Shown piece by piece: positions 1 to 13,828 of a stretch of DNA of 64,000 nt (position 1 is its first letter; each line of letters starts with the position of its first letter). The stretch is from Vanilla planifolia (Eukaryota; Streptophyta; Magnoliopsida; Asparagales; Orchidaceae): assembly GCA_023846275.1 (NCBI GenBank), contig CM043868.1, forward strand, positions 20,431,755 to 20,495,754, read 5' to 3'. A model generated the notes under the pieces. The model saw only the letters and a list, made by a program, of their open reading frames with translations, searched no databases and was not told the DNA's origin. A program made the translations under genes and the position numbers.

Positions 1-38
1 ACATTCAATAACGCTATATTTATTATTTTGTTAGTTTA
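1..38 (+). repeat. Dispersed repeat fragment, copy at 52584
   Basis: Bases 1-38 align with 52584-52621 at about 35 of 38 positions. The match then decays, and the copy at 52584 leads into a second motif shared with 40515-40576. The repeat family is not identified. Confidence 0.6.
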
Positions 39-1366
39 TATATTTATAAAATTAAATATGCTTATAACAATAAAACATAAATAAATAATAACAAAAAAGA
101 TGATATTTTGACTATCTTCTCTTATTGCCCTTTGTGTTGCTCTATCAATTGCTGCTTTTCAGTTTTCCTGTCAAACGGTCTATCATAATCAACCATGCAC
201 AACACTTCCTGTTTCCTCTCGATCTTCTCTTCTTTCCCACCTTCATATACATCATTTGTATACCCCCACCTCCTCACCCTCTATCTTAGTTTCCAATGCT
301 CTTCATGTCTATCGACTCGATTTAAGGTCATCCAAAAGTTATAACTTTTTAATCAAAGAGAAATTTAGTATATTTTTTATTTTAAGTGTAAATAAGATTT
401 AATTTAATCACATATTATAAGTTAATAATATTATTAAAATTGTAATATATGATTAATTTTATTATTACTTATTCATAAGTTTTAGGATACTTTGGACATC
501 CATCTAAAACATATTATGCCCATCTTACACAGGCATCTTGAAAACGTTTCTCAATTTCTTTCTTATTTTTTATGTGTCATCTCCTTTTTCATTTATCTTA
601 GATTTGTTAATATTCCTAAAAATAAAACTTTTATTTATAAAAGTGATATAATATATTTTTATTATTATATGTGCCTGAAAAATGAATGAAAACATGTGTA
701 TATGTGCATGTGTGTAATACAAATACCTTCTAGATTTTCAATTGTTAATATATAGAGTTAAAAATAGAAATCTTACATTGGTAAGGAAACAAGATCACCA
801 ATAATTGGAGACAAGATATTCGTATGAAAAAACATAAATAAATTATCTTCTACTTGAGCTTCGAGAGCTAAAAGTAAATGAAAAACCATCTGATTCCCAT
901 CACAATCTACATTGAAGTCCCTACAAACTAATATGTGTAAACACATAACATGCCTCTTCATTAAAACAGGTTATAAGTTTTAATAGGATGCACTTACTTT
1001 AAATGGGCTTTAAGCCCATTAGCTAATTAAACATGTGTTAATTTTAAGTTTAAATAAGTTGTTACTAATTAGTGGTCATTCAAACGTTGATTGGTTCATC
1101 TTAAAATACTACCAATCATTTATTATATATTTAAGAGTTACATGATCGACCCCACCAATCATATAAGAGTTAGTTCAGAAGGAGACTAATTATGAAGGCC
1201 TCTAAAATTTGTAATTATTGCCTAGTATGAATCTTGATAAAATGTGGGAAAACATAAAAGAAGTGTTGGTTTTAAGATGGCAAAGGCTGGACAAATTTAA
1301 GTATATATATTGTTGTCAATTCTATTGCTTTATTTGATCTTTAATAAAATCATACCTTAGCTCTAA
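1..1366. other. AT-rich intergenic stretch, no gene seen
   Basis: No reading frame here shows a recognisable domain, and the short open frames have the composition of random AT-rich DNA. The first 38 bases match 52584-52621 with about three differences, so the left edge lies in a dispersed repeat. Nothing else could be assigned. Confidence 0.6.
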
Positions 1367-1531
1367 TACTATTAGAAAATTTATTCTAAATAGGAACTCA
1401 AGTTAAACTTAGTGTATATGTGTCACATTCATTAACCAAAAAGCTTAAACTATTAGATAATTACTTTATATATTAATAGCATAATTTTTATTGAATAATC
1501 AATATAAATTTATTCTCTATGTATCCCAACA
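1367..1531 (-). repeat. Short TRIM-like LTR with adjacent primer-binding site
   Basis: Read on the minus strand, this roughly 165-base segment begins with TGTTGGGAT, the start of many short plant LTRs. At its other end it is followed by a variant initiator-tRNA(Met) primer site (about 1354-1365, ending in GTATTAGAGC). That arrangement is a 5' LTR plus primer site on the minus strand. No matching 3' LTR was found at lower coordinates, so this is either the edge of a decayed element or a remnant. The short LTR suggests a terminal-repeat retrotransposon in miniature (TRIM), but a small copia LTR cannot be excluded. Confidence 0.5.
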
Positions 1532-2814
1532 AATTTCTTCATACATAAGAATGGCTTTCCATTAGATCTACTCACACTCAAACAAAAGTATATTCTAACT
1601 ATTAAATGCTTATACCATCATCTTAATGATCATTTTATTATCTTTAACACATTGTTGACTTCACTAAACAATATTCTCCTACGCATGTGTTCAACCAAAT
1701 AACTTAGAGAGATTCTTAAGTTTCACAAAACCCAAAAGCAACTATAATGTATTCATACTATAAGGACATTAAAACACTTCAATAACTCTAAAGATGTTTC
1801 ATTAAATGGTTGGATGAATTTTTAAAGAGCTTCACTATCTTCTTATTGAATATTTAAAAATTTCTCTATGCTCTTCTTTACATTACAAGAAATAGTAAAT
1901 ATTGAAAATAAGACCTTTCAAAATTCTAAGAAATAGGTGGATGAATTCTAAAGTAGTTGGAACCATTCCAATGCTTTTAAAAATATAATCAATCTTGCAT
2001 TTTTTTGGTATCAAATGCTAGCTAAATCACTAATGTCATATCAAATTTCATCATGAAGATGCTGGCATCAATAGCCCATTTATGTTATTGAATGATAAAG
2101 ACTTAAACATAGGGGACAATCTCTATCTAGATATGTTGTCAAAAATGTTTTCCTAAAAAATTGTATTTAGTTCCTTATAGAACTTATTGATCAAATTAGA
2201 ATATAATGAGGACACTTTGATAAAACCTTGATAAGAATGAATGGCTCCATAACAATTGAGTATTAAGATAATTTTATAAGTGTTTGATGGAAAGATTTTG
2301 TAGAAGTTGGAGGTGGGGTATCAATATGTTTGGTGGAGCAGAGTTTAAGATGATAAGTGATTTTGGCTAGTTAGGGTAATATGTCATACTATAATGCATG
2401 AATCATTTTACAATAATTTTTGTGGTACAACTCAATTAAAAAGCACAACAAAGTAATGACAAACATGTAGGAATTTAAAAAAGTATTTTCATGTAACATA
2501 AGAAATTAACTACCTTACATAAAAGTACATTATATAGTAAAACCTCCCTCCCAAATCTCTTGTGGAATCAATGAACTCATAAAATCTTAAGTATAAAATT
2601 AACTAATACAAAGAAAATCAATCAATACTAGAAAAAATAACAATTGAGAATAATATTGCTTTTAAAACATAATCAATGTCACATTGAAATTTTTGAAGAA
2701 TTAAAGACTTAAAGGGAAGCATAAAAATGATAAGAAAACAAATCTTTAAGTTTCCTTTTAATGATATTAATGTATAATAACTTGTTATTGAATCATTCCT
2801 AACACACAAAAATG
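1532..2814. other. AT-rich intergenic stretch, no gene seen
   Basis: No convincing coding frame, tandem array or transposon end was recognised. The longest frame (2618-2818, minus) has no domain and runs up to the adjacent LTR. Confidence 0.5.
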
Positions 2815-2819
2815 TCAAC

Positions 2820-3100
2820 TATTATGAAATTGGATCAAATCTCAATAAATCAAATCTAAATGATAAAGGATTTACATAAAAAATCCAAATAGGAAAAATC
2901 ATAAGCGAGCACTATCAAAGAAACTTACTATAATTGACAACTCAAAGAGAGTTTTAGATGAGGAAGAAAGTTATCTTAAAAATTACTACAAAACTAAAGC
3001 CAACATAATATGTATATAGACAGATTTAGGGCAACACGTTAAGACAACAAAATTATAAATATACCCCTAATCCACTAATGAATTCAAGGCAATATCAACA
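2820..3100 (-). repeat. 3' LTR of copia element A
   Basis: This segment aligns end to end with 5823-6113. The inner edge follows a purine-rich tract (minus-strand reading of 3101-3110). The outer edge abuts TCAAC, repeated at the far side of the element. Confidence 0.8.
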
Positions 3101-5822
3101 AATCTCTACCATAGCTTGAATTCCTTATGAAATAAAGTTAAGTCCCTCATGAAGTAAAGTCAAGTGAAATAATACAAAGCTTGGCTCTACAAATGGTGTC
3201 TTCATAAATCACATGACATTAACGAAGTACAAAGTTTGAACTTGGTTATTATAAGCACCTGTCAATATGTCTACGAGGTTCTCCAAAGTACTAATCATCT
3301 GAATAGCTACATCTCCAACTTCAATCCTATCAAGAGAAAAGTGGTACTTGATATCGATATATTTTAGCTTCTCATAAAACTTTTGATCCTTGGGCAAGTA
3401 TACAACACTCTAAGTATCATTAAATATGATGATTGCTCTACCAATCTCACTTAGCCCTTAGAATAGATAATCACATCCATAGTTTGAGTCAACATAAGCT
3501 TTTAGTCTTAAAAATGTTTCTCTAAAATATAAACAAATATTAATAATACCACATAATTACCTCAAACTCTACTTAACAGTCTCCTAATATTGCTTACCTA
3601 GATTAGTCATGTACCCACATTAGTCTTACTCTTTGTTATGATAAGAATATCATTCACATAGAGTACTAAGTATAGGAAAGATCCATCTATAAGTTTCAAG
3701 TTACACAATTATCAAAATTGCTCTTATAGGACTGATGAAATGGCATAAAAAATCAAATTTTTTATATTACTATTTAAGTTATTATTTCAAGTCATATAGA
3801 GACTTCTTTAATCTACACACATAGTTTTCTTTATATTTATAAATAAAATCTTAAGACTGCTCCACGTATACCGCTTCATCTAGCTTTTCTTGTAAGAAAA
3901 TAGTCGTGACTCTAATTGCTTTAACTCTAAATCATTCATAATAATCAAACAAAGCAAAATTATAATGGATTTCTTTTTTATTACAAGTACAAAAACGTCA
4001 GTAAAATCAATAACTTTAACCTAACTATAACCCTTGGCTACAAGCATGGTCTTAAATTTGTCTTTCTTAATACTTTGAGTATCATACTTTTTCTTTAACA
4101 CCCACTTATATTTAATGGCCTTTTTACAAGTAAATATCTTTTATTATCAGTTCAATGATGTTTTATGACTTTTTTTTGTCTACTTATTAAATATCTTACA
4201 CTGAAAAATTTTTTAAAAAATAATAGATTTTTCTTTTAAAAAGAAAGCTCATGCCTTCATGGAATAATCATCAATAAAAGTCAACATGTATGTGGAACCG
4301 ACCTTGGATGGCTGCTGAGATGGATCTCGTAAATCTAAATGAACATAGTCTAAAATTATTTTTGTTCTGTGTATCTAAGACTAAAAGATAATCTTCTATG
4401 TTTATCGATATTACACTACTCACAAAACTCTAATTGTTTAATCATATCTCTAGATAAGAGATCTTTTTTACTTAGTTTAATCTAACATCTCTCACACATG
4501 TGCCTTAATAATATATATCATAATCTTATAATGTTAGAATGTAAAATGTATGATACTATTGTTATTCATATCATAGTATATTCTTCAAGAATGTATAATC
4601 TATTATTGACCTTCTTTCTTTTCATTATCACTAGAAAATAACGAATAACTCTGATAGTTTCATCTTCTTTGAGTATCAGTAACCATTATTGTTAAGTGTG
4701 TTAAGAGAAATAAGATTTCTCTTTAGGTTTGGAATATACCTCACCTCACCAAGTGTACAAACAGATCAATCAAATATCTTGATCCTAATAGTTCTAATAC
4801 TAGTAACCCTACATATTATAATAGGCTCTATAAGCACAACTTCATTCATAATAAGCTCGTAAGTGGCAAACTAATTCCTGCTTGATGTCAGGTGAAAAGA
4901 GTAAGTTGAATCCATAATCCATTCTGATCTTGAGAAATTTTTTGAATCTGACACAAGCATACTATCACCAATATATTCTTTCTCACTAACTATACAAGTT
5001 TCTTCTAATTTTTTAGATTTATGATTATCTTTTTTAAATTATTTTTTTCTTTAATTTAAAATAGTTTATTTTTTGTGACCTTTCTTCTTATAGTAGCTAC
5101 AAATCAAATTTTTGTGTTTGGATTTTGATCTTTCTTTCTAATTTGCTTTAGAAAAATCTCTCTACTTCAATCATCCTCTAACAATCAGACCTTCGCTTTA
5201 TAATTCAAAAGTTAATGAATCTTTGTTAAACATTATTTTTGACAACAAGATCTATAAGATGTCCTAAAAAATTGAATCTTAGCCATATAGCATTAAGTCC
5301 CTCATATTAGTGTAAGAGGATGGTAAAGAATATAGTAGAAGTAAAATAAGATCTTCATCATCATACTTAACTTCAACATCTCTAAATCTACAATAATTAT
5401 CTTGAACTAATCTAAATAAGGTTTGATATCTTTGCCTTTAGTAAGATGGTACGTGTACAAACACTACTTTAGGTGTTTATTCAGTAAACTCTTTATCAAA
5501 CAAAGAGCATCTAATCTAAGCTACAAATTTGCAGTTGTCTCTTCCTTTAGGAAACTCTTTAGAATCTCGTTTGATTAATATAATTGGATATAGGTTTTAT
5601 CTTTTCAATCTTGTCTCTCTTTCTCCTCTATCGTTAAGATTGACGATATCTTCTCCATTCTAAGAATGGCCATCGTTTAGATCTAAATACACCAGTATTG
5701 CTTGCATCTTGACTTGCCACAATGCAAATCTTGTGCACTGATTTAACTTCTCGATGTCATTCTTTATAGTTGCCAATAACAAAAGATTTGATGAATCTAA
5801 AAATGTGGCTCTGATACTAATT

Positions 5823-6113
5823 TGTTACGAAATTAAATCAAATGACAACAAATCAAATCTAAATAACATAATGATTTATGTAAAAAATCTAAATAAAAAA
5901 AACTATAGGAGAGCACGAGAAGAAATTTATTATAATTAAGGATTACAATAGAATTTTGGAGGAGGATGAAAGATGTCTTTAAAATTGATAAAAATGACTA
6001 TAAAATCCTAAGCCAGCATAGCATATATATAGACGAGTTTATGACAGTATGCTAAGGCAACAAAATTATAAATATACCCCTAATCCTCTGATGAATTCAA
6101 GGTAACATCAACA
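5823..6113 (-). repeat. 5' LTR of copia element A
   Basis: In element orientation it runs from TGTTGATGTTACC to CGTAACA, with the usual TG...CA ends. It is followed after three bases by a primer site for initiator tRNA(Met). A piece of the same LTR family occurs at 45633-45800. Confidence 0.8.
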
Positions 6114-6118
6114 TCAAC

Positions 6119-8585
6119 CTTTTGTATTATTTATCATTAAGAATTTCTTAAGAAGGCTTATGAATATAATTTCACATAGGATATCACAATCTCTAGAGTT
6201 GGAACAGCACCACACAACACTTAAAATTCATAAAATAAGTAAAATATAGAGATAAAAAGAATTTTAAAAGGAGAAAAACACAAAAAAAAACTTATAAAAA
6301 TCAAAATTTGGAACAACTTATGTTATATTTTCCCAAAGAAATTGATTGCACTACAATGGTGAATTATGAAAACTTTCATGGGAGGTCTCTTGATTGCATA
6401 GAGAGATTATAAATAAATTGCCTACAAGCAATAAGCTACAAGGCTATTACATTCATCAACATCAATTGCTTCAACATGAACTTAACATGCATCCAAACAT
6501 ATAAAATTATCTATTATACAATATATACATGACAATAGATATCACACATGCAAAAATATTATAACTAACATAAAAAATAGCATAATTGAAAAATGAACTA
6601 TATGATTGAACTCTAAAAAAGTAACCATAAAGGCAAAAACCTCATCTTATAGCCTAATTTAATTTTCTTTGTTAAAGTGTTCTTGGGGAGAGACTAGAGC
6701 AAAGGTTGATCTCATTCATGAACCTATTAAAACTTAACATGCATGCTAACATATGAAATGATCCAAAAATGGAAAAAATATTGAAAGATATTACACATGC
6801 ATGAACAGTATGCTTGATATAAATAAAAATATAATTAAAAAATAAACATGACTAAAGCCTTAAAAGGATCCATAAAGGAATGAAATTGTTTTATAACATA
6901 TTTTAAATCTCTTTGTCAAAACATCCTTAAGAAATGGCTTGAGCAAAAGTTGGCCATTGATGGAACTATTAAATGAAAATTTCAATAATTTTGTTGAATG
7001 GGTGAAGAAAAACTTGAGAAATAAACAATTATTCCTCTTAATGAGATCGCACTGAGAGATAGGTGCCAGAGTTTGATTCCCTGACAAAGGAAGCTATTAG
7101 TTACACTTGAATGACAATTGTTATTAAAGCCAAGGTTAAAATCATTAGTGAACTAAGTAGCAATGATGGCATTAGTGGTTGGCATGACAACAGTATGCTA
7201 AGTTATAAACTATTGAAATGTCAATGTATTAGTAATGAGTAAATGAAAAACCACATTGGTCCATTTTCTCGCATTTCCAATTCCTTGGATCAAATGTTCA
7301 TCAAGAATTAGGTTATAAGAAAAAAAAAGTTTAACAAAATACACTTTTTTCTCAACTTGTTCTCACAAAAAAAAATATCTAAACATGTTAGAATGGATCT
7401 TTAGAAAACTAAATAAGGGATATGTGTGGCTAAGAATTAGGAGGACAAGAGATGAGTATAAGAGAAAAAAGTTTACTGATAAAAGAAAAATTATAAAGCA
7501 TAACAAAATGGTGTGTTTTCTATCTCTTTACAAAACATTTGATATGATTGTTATAGAATCTCAAATAAGATTCTTAAAATATTTCATGGGCGAGGTATTT
7601 ATAAGCAACATTTTGAAAATAAAATAATTAAACTATTATAATAACTAAGATTTCTGAAAACTTTGAAAATTTTCTTTTCAGCTAGTGAAGTGACAGCCTT
7701 GAGAAATAGATTATGTGGTGTTGTTAGGCATGACAAGAGCAGTCGAGAAAATCTAGGAGGCAAGTTAGTATGTGAGTTTGAGATTGGATGAAAAGAAACA
7801 CCTCGTGGTTGATTAAGAAAAACCTGAATATTAGTCAATAAAGAAAAATTATCCTAACAAACTATTTATTTTGTTAAGAAAATTTTGTCCATACTTTTAA
7901 ACATGTGCATCTAATAATAGTAAAGATATGACTTAGATTAAGTCAATCACAACTGACATCTTCATATATGGAGATGTTATTTCATTTAAAACAGTAGTTG
8001 AATTTAACCTTTCAAAATTGATGCTCATTAGTAATTTCTATATTCCACACTTCCTTTTATGAATGTGATAACTTTCTTTGTATTGCAGTTAATTTAACCT
8101 TCGACGAATTTATTTTGGATATACCAAACTAGAATCAGAATTTCTTCTCCTTGGTAAAGTAAATCGTTGCTTTCATCGTACTAAATTGTGGCATTCTTAG
8201 CTTTGTCTCTTTCATAGTGCCCAAAACCCAGCTCGGAAGTCGACATTAAACCCGATAGCGATTGGAGATCAACCAAGCGCAATAATGGAGATAACAAAAA
8301 CAAAAAAAATCCTTTCTGCCTCGCCCACCACTCTCACACTTTTAACCTTCACAAAAGCATGACGCACCCTTAAAGACTCTTTTTCAAGCCCCTGTGGGAG
8401 AATATACATGGATCTCCCACCACCCCTCAATCCTCATCCTTCATCACCTTTGCTTAAGCACTCATCCCACCTTTTTTCTTCTTGGCCTTCCCCTATTTAA
8501 TATACATAAATATCTCCACTTCCCTGCTTCTATGCCGAAACTATTGTTTTACCCATTTGGATATGCATCAGGTTTTTCAAAGGAC
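6119..8585. other. Intergenic region between element A and the IDD gene
   Basis: No gene is recognised. It holds one tandem duplication (6479-6975, listed separately) and short open frames without domains, including 7385-7627 on the plus strand. The part from about 8200 to 8585 is less AT-rich and lies just downstream of the IDD stop codon, so it should include the 3' UTR. I could not choose a polyadenylation site. Confidence 0.5.
6479..6975 (+). repeat. Tandem duplication, period about 252 bp, two copies
   Basis: Copy 1 starts at 6479 and copy 2 at 6731, both with AACTTAACATGCAT. The copies share matched blocks in the same order through about 6975, including tandem matches around 'catgcatgaacagtatg' and 'gagcaaaagttg'. 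They differ at many positions and by small indels, so the duplication is not recent. No coding frame spans it. Confidence 0.7.
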
Positions 8586-9986
8586 TCAAATCCATCCATT
8601 AACATATGACGGACAAAGTGCCTGATACCCAACACCTAAAAAATCTCTGGTAATCTCTCCTCCCCCCGTTCCGGCTTCAATCCTTTCCTTGAGAAAATTG
8701 CCGGCCAGGCTATCAAATTTGTGGCCATCAATTGGTGGAGTACAGTTAGATTTCAACTCCAAGCCCGCCAAAAGAGACGGGCAACTACTTGAAACCACCC
8801 CCATTTGTGCCGCCTTCTGCAACAATCCCGTTGCTGACATATCCGCAACGGGCGCCCGCCGGTGCTCCGGCAGCAAATAAGGCAAGCTTGAGAGAGAAGA
8901 AGGCGATTCCTTCACGGTGTCATCTCCTCCCAAGCCTGTAGCAAGGAGTTTGCTACCACTATAAATCCAGCTGAATTGACCGTCTAGCTGCTCTGCGTTT
9001 GGGCAGGATGAGAGGAAGCTTGCACCGTAAGGCGAGAGGAATGGCATGGCCGACGCCGCGCTTGTCTCTTGACCCATCCATAGGGAGAGCTCCCCCGCTC
9101 CCTCTGCGCCTGTTGCGGCTGGTTTGAAACAAGAAGGCAGTGGTTGCTGCGTTATGTTGCTCCTCATTATACTTGCTGAAAAGCATGGGTAGTTCATCAT
9201 GTTGGCCATTGACACGGGATTGCTAAGGGTTGAAGCTGCCGAGATCCTTGCAGCCTCCTCGGCCAGCGCGTCGCAGAAGGCTCTGTGCGTTATGAAGCTA
9301 TCTCGCCTGTTTTTGTGAGAAGAATAAGAGCACGTTCTTTAATTTCTTGTGGGTTTGCCTTATTAGCTGAAAATGTGAGGTCTTATGTAGAATTTCGTAC
9401 CTGGAGAAAAGGGTTCCACAATCACAACGGTACTCTCTGGTGCCACAGACCTTGGCGTGAGCCTTCCAATCCGATTGCACGGCGTACCTTTTGGAGCACT
9501 TATCACACTTCCATTTCTTCTCCCCATGCTTGCGGCAGAAGTGTTTTTTTATCCCAGTGAGATCGCCGAGTGCGCGAGAGGGGTTGTGGTGAACGCAGCT
9601 CTTCTCGGGGCAGACATAAACTCTCTTCCTCGGCTCTTTTCCGCTCCTCTGTCTTAGCTTCCAAGGCAGGTTATGTCCGCGCCGGTGGAGCTGCAGGTTT
9701 TGGTCTCGTTGGAACCCCTTTCCACATATCTCGCAGAGGAATCGGTTCGTGGCAAGAAGAGTCTTGGGAGACAAGGCTATCACTTCTGCTTCAGGATCTG
9801 CTCATTTATGCATGCAATCATTTAAAACTTGTCTTAAAATAGCAAAGAGAGAGATAGAGTTGAATGCCTTTTTTTGCCGTTACCTGGTGTTCCCGGGAGG
9901 CTTCTCTTCTTCTTGAGAGCAGGGGGGTTGTCGGGATCTCGAGATGGGTTTGAAGTTAAAACATTGGAGATCCCTTCTCCTGCCAT
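8586..9986 (-). CDS. IDD: INDETERMINATE DOMAIN (IDD) C2H2 zinc-finger transcription factor
   Basis: A predicted nuclear DNA-binding regulator of the plant-specific IDD family. Coding exons are 9884-9986, 9401-9797 and 8586-9306, with 86- and 94-base GT-AG introns, giving 406 residues. The start at 9986 is chosen because an in-frame stop lies just upstream and the protein opens MAGEGISNVL, then LKKKRSLPGTP, a basic segment and likely nuclear signal (residues 24-34). The ID domain follows with four fingers: C56-C59-H72-H76, C97-C102-H120-H125, C132-C135-H148-C152 and C159-C161-H174-C178. The last two are the C2HC type typical of the family. Family C-terminal motifs are present: LSLWM near 241, MSATGLLQKAAQMG at 323-336 and TRDFLGVG at 386-393. 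The exon junctions fall where IDD genes usually have them. All finger ligands are intact. The 13 residues after TRDFLGVG do not look familiar, so a further exon is possible. The subfamily member is not decided. Confidence 0.93.
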
Positions 9987-10184
9987 TTTTGGATGATGCC
10001 GACCTTCTTCCTAGTTGCAACGGAGCTTCCTTTGTAGGTATGTGCAACAGATATATCTTCTAGCCACGGAACCGAAACCGGGGTAGAATGGATTACAGTG
10101 GGAATTTTCTCACCCTTTCTCTCTCTAGCACTCATAAAGCATCTCACGGACGCCTTTTGAAGGGCAAGAGTTGAGGGTGGTGAA

Positions 10185-10193
10185 TTTTTTATA
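10185..10193 (-). promoter_or_regulatory. TATA-like box upstream of the IDD gene
   Basis: The minus strand reads TATAAAAAA here, about 200 bases upstream of the start codon. A start of transcription about 30 bases downstream would leave a 5' UTR of roughly 170 bases containing a GA-rich stretch (minus-strand reading of 10117-10130). The placement is inferred from sequence only. Confidence 0.5.
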
Positions 10194-10255
10194 GGGAGGC
10201 GGTGAAAAGCGAAGAAGGAAGATGGGAGACGAAGGGCAAAGGTGCATGATGACAC

Positions 10256-10947
10256 GTATGATGAGCTGAGTGCAAAAGCCGTGCCTCAAAAGCTTCTCTA
10301 GTTTGGAATGATTATCCCATAATTTGGATGTTTGCTTTCCTCTTTCTCATGTTGTCGTTCTTTCGTGATTCCCACACATGTTCTCTTTTCTTATATAGGG
10401 GATGTTTTAAAAAATGTATATATTCAAAAGGCCAAATAAAGCACTACTTTTGTAGTATAGAGTTATTATTCATTCTAGTGGCATTTTGTGTACGTTCTTG
10501 AAAAATTTATTAATTTTTGTTACTATAATATTCATCTTATCATTCTTTCAACTTTTAAATTACAATGTTCATCTTATAACTCTTTCATTTTGCAAAGCAA
10601 TAAAGAACCCATGTATCTTAATCGTATATGCTTTACTACATAACTTTAAAATCTTATTATTTTCATCACGAAAAATGTTACAATTGATACAAGAAATAAT
10701 GTGCTACCTTTATATTAGTCTTTTAAGCCACAACTATAAGAGTGTGGCTAATAATGTTTTTCTGATTAATATTATATTGAACCAAAAATATAAATATTTA
10801 TTTTCAAAAATTCAAAATACTTTGAAGAGCAATTATTAAAGTGATTCCAACATCAACGTTATCATTGCAAAGAAATGTCATCAGTCGACCAAAATCTTCG
10901 TCAAAGATGTTTAACTAGTGTTGTATATAAATATATTGATATATATG

Positions 10948-11009
<62 letters not shown>

Positions 11010-11080
11010 AATTCATTATCTCTTCTTGAGCCTTCCAAGGAAGCCTCAAGTATCAAAGACCATTAAAGCCCCAAGCTTGG
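10256..11080. other. Upstream flank of the IDD gene, no other gene seen
   Basis: This AT-rich DNA would contain any distal promoter of the IDD gene. A 117-codon open frame at 10486-10839 (plus) is rich in Leu, Ile, Asn and Lys, as expected from AT-rich noncoding DNA, and shows no domain. A trinucleotide repeat lies at 10949-11008. Confidence 0.5.
10949..11008 (+). repeat. (ATT)n microsatellite, about 20 units
   Basis: An uninterrupted ATT trinucleotide run of about 60 bases, seen directly. Its perfection suggests it is young and probably polymorphic. Confidence 0.95.
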
Positions 11081-12620
11081 GCACTTTTTGATTAAATTGA
11101 GAAACTAATATCTACATGATAATTATAATTAAGCTATTATTTTTAATAAACTACATTATTATTTCATGCAAATTATAAAATTCCTTCATAATGAACAAAA
11201 TAGAATTAAAAAATAAATGAGTAAAAATATCTACCAAGTCAATTATTTTTTTTAGAAGTTTTGTTATAAAATATCTCAAATGGAAAAACTTTTGATAGAA
11301 AATTCAATTAGGAATAGGTACAAGAACTAATTGCTAATAATTCTTCCAACTTAGGATTTTAAAATTTTTTTTTCATGTCTTATTAATTATTTTAGTTTTT
11401 TTCAACAATTTAATGATAAATTATAGATGAAAATCTAAAATTTATATCATATAATTTTCATAAGGTCTTCTAAAGTAAGAAATAAACAAAACATACTTAT
11501 TTGAAACCATCATATCGGGCAACCCATATAATAATTTTCTTAAAAAATAATTTAGTTATATGAGATATATCATTAATCTTTTGATAATAGATAAATTGTG
11601 TCATTTTTGTTACTATTACAAATATATTATCATTATGTTTAACAAAATGCTATATTCTTAAAACAACATAAAAAGATCCTCCCAAGGTTTCTTACAAGTT
11701 TATAGACTTAATAAAAGAAACTAATACAGTTCAATACCTTCTTCCATCAGAGAGAGCTAGTAAAATCTAGATTTTAAAAATTAATGATTTTTTCATGACT
11801 CATATCGCATGTTTTTTCTTAAAAATATCATTTTATATTATAAAATATCATAAAGAAGATATTAAATTAAGTAAAACCTTTCTTTTGAATAAATATCTAG
11901 TAATTATGTGAAAAGGTTTTATATAAATGTGGGTTTATCTCTTAAATTATCATATATTATGTAAACATCTGGACAATATTGATAATATTCTTTTAATCTA
12001 CAAAAATTAAAATAAATTTTAATGATAATATAACTAATGAAACTTAAGATAAGCATCAACTAGCTTATTCTAGGCTTATCTTTCTAAGCAATAAAATAAT
12101 ATTGTGAAAGCTTAGTCTAATTGTCATTCTTATATTTCAAGTATTTTTTAATATTAACATATTTTTAATAAATTTGATAATCTATAGTTAGAGTAAAACC
12201 ATAATAAAACAATTGTGTCTCCTAAAGTTTGAATAATGATATAAAACTTTTTATCATCTTTGATTTAAATTATTCAACTTCTCACTAAAATAAGCAATTG
12301 AACATACTTGAATTCCAAAAGTATTACATGTAAACTCAAATACTTAAGAAATATTTGATAGTTTTAAAACAAATAAAGTATTCACTAGGACCTTCATTTT
12401 CGTAAAAAAGTTTTCTACAACCATGATCCAACAAAGTCTATCCCTCTTTAATAAATTTATTTTTGGTGCTATAGTTGCACCATATTTTTCAATGATTCTT
12501 CTATAAAATTTGATTAACCCACAAAAATCATGAACCTCAATATGATTCCTTTGTATAGGATATTTTGTTATTAACTTGATTTTTATTAGATTAAATTGAA
12601 GGCTTCAATACACACAATAA
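11080..12620 (-). mobile_element. Ty3/gypsy pol fossil
   Basis: Read on the minus strand, this AT-rich stretch holds short patches in the order expected of a gypsy polyprotein. A region just after the reverse transcriptase and the RNase H start lie around 12380-12580. A linker follows at about 11870-12050, and integrase core and integrase tail patches at about 11250-11750. The patches lie in different frames with dozens of breaks, and no LTRs were found. This is a very old fragment recognised by motif order rather than by an open frame. The family call is moderately secure; the ends are approximate. Confidence 0.6.
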
Positions 12621-13828
12621 AATTTAAAACATTTTCCTCTGTCTTCATAACTAAACACTTCATAATATTTACAAATTATCTTTCTTTCTTTTTCTTCTCA
12701 AAAACTTTTTTTTTTGAAATAATCTTAGTGTGCATTCAAATTTTTATTATAAATTTAAATATTAAGTTCATATTCTTTAAGAGAAAAATTATTCAAAATA
12801 CTAAATGATCATCAAAAATATAAAATTTGCATAATGAGTATAGCTTGCTGAGTTGTTATTTTATTTGTTGATAAATTTTTGAAGATTATTTGGATAAAAA
12901 AATGTAAGAAATATCATAGGTTCTATATTTTTAATTAATTTTTTTTAATTTTAAAAACCTAATCAATGAATCCCAATCGACAAAAGTGGCAAATAAAGTG
13001 ATGGAAACTTCTAGAAGGGGGGGCATGCTTGTTATAAGAAATGAATGGTCGTTTATTTCAGGAGGTGTTTATGGAAGCTTCATGAGGCAATAAGCAGTTG
13101 TGTAATGGGATTTTTGGTAAATTTTGTATGAGGGAATTTAGGAACTTGCTCATTAGTTTATTGTGCATCAAAGAAAGGGAAAGAAAGTGCTACTACCGTG
13201 GGAGAAATGTAAAATTTGAAATTTAAAGGAGAATCGAAAGGCCTAAGTTACTAAAAATCTTGCACAATTCAAATATTTATTTTCTTCATGTGATTGCTAT
13301 TTAGAAACTAAGGTAGTTATTTTGTGTAACTTAGTACATCTAATTATTGGTTATTGAGTAAAAATTGTAATCCTTAAATTTTGTAAAGTCGTGCAGGTAA
13401 AAAATATTATATAGTCTGATAAAATAATAGACCATTATTAGGAGAATACTTATATACTTGAAATGGAAAGTACATATTTTGTCATGTTGTGTTGTGATAC
13501 GAAAGGAGGATTTTTTTTTAAATTATAAAAGTTGATATTTTGAATGATTAGAATGCCACAATTGCAATGATTGATACAGAAACTTCATGATTTAACTTTA
13601 TTATCTAGTTTTATTGTTATAAAAGCATGATAGAAACTTAATTTTTTTAATGAGTTGTTATATAAGACCAAAATTTATATATTGATTGATCAATTAATTA
13701 TATTATAAATTAAAGTTTATTTAATGGCTTAAAATTACAATATGATATCACCAAGCATATGCAATCGCTCCACATACTATGGCTAATTTTACACTTTTTT
13801 TATAGTAATTTATCATTACTACAAAAAA

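Larger units (their letters stand above)
2820..6113 (-). mobile_element. Ty1/copia retrotransposon A (old fossil)
   Basis: A minus-strand copia element with two recognisable LTRs, at 2820-3100 (3') and 5823-6113 (5'). The bases TCAAC stand at both outer edges (2815-2819 and 6114-6118), a 5-bp target duplication. A primer-binding site complementary to initiator tRNA(Met) lies at 5808-5819, three bases inside the 5' LTR. In element order there are traces of gag (about 5170-5780), integrase (about 4230-4500), reverse transcriptase (about 3560-4130) and RNase H (about 3200-3490). Integrase precedes reverse transcriptase, as in copia. The LTRs are only about three quarters identical by eye and the coding region has dozens of breaks, so the insertion is old. 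It is shorter than a typical full copia element, so internal sequence has been lost. Confidence 0.85.
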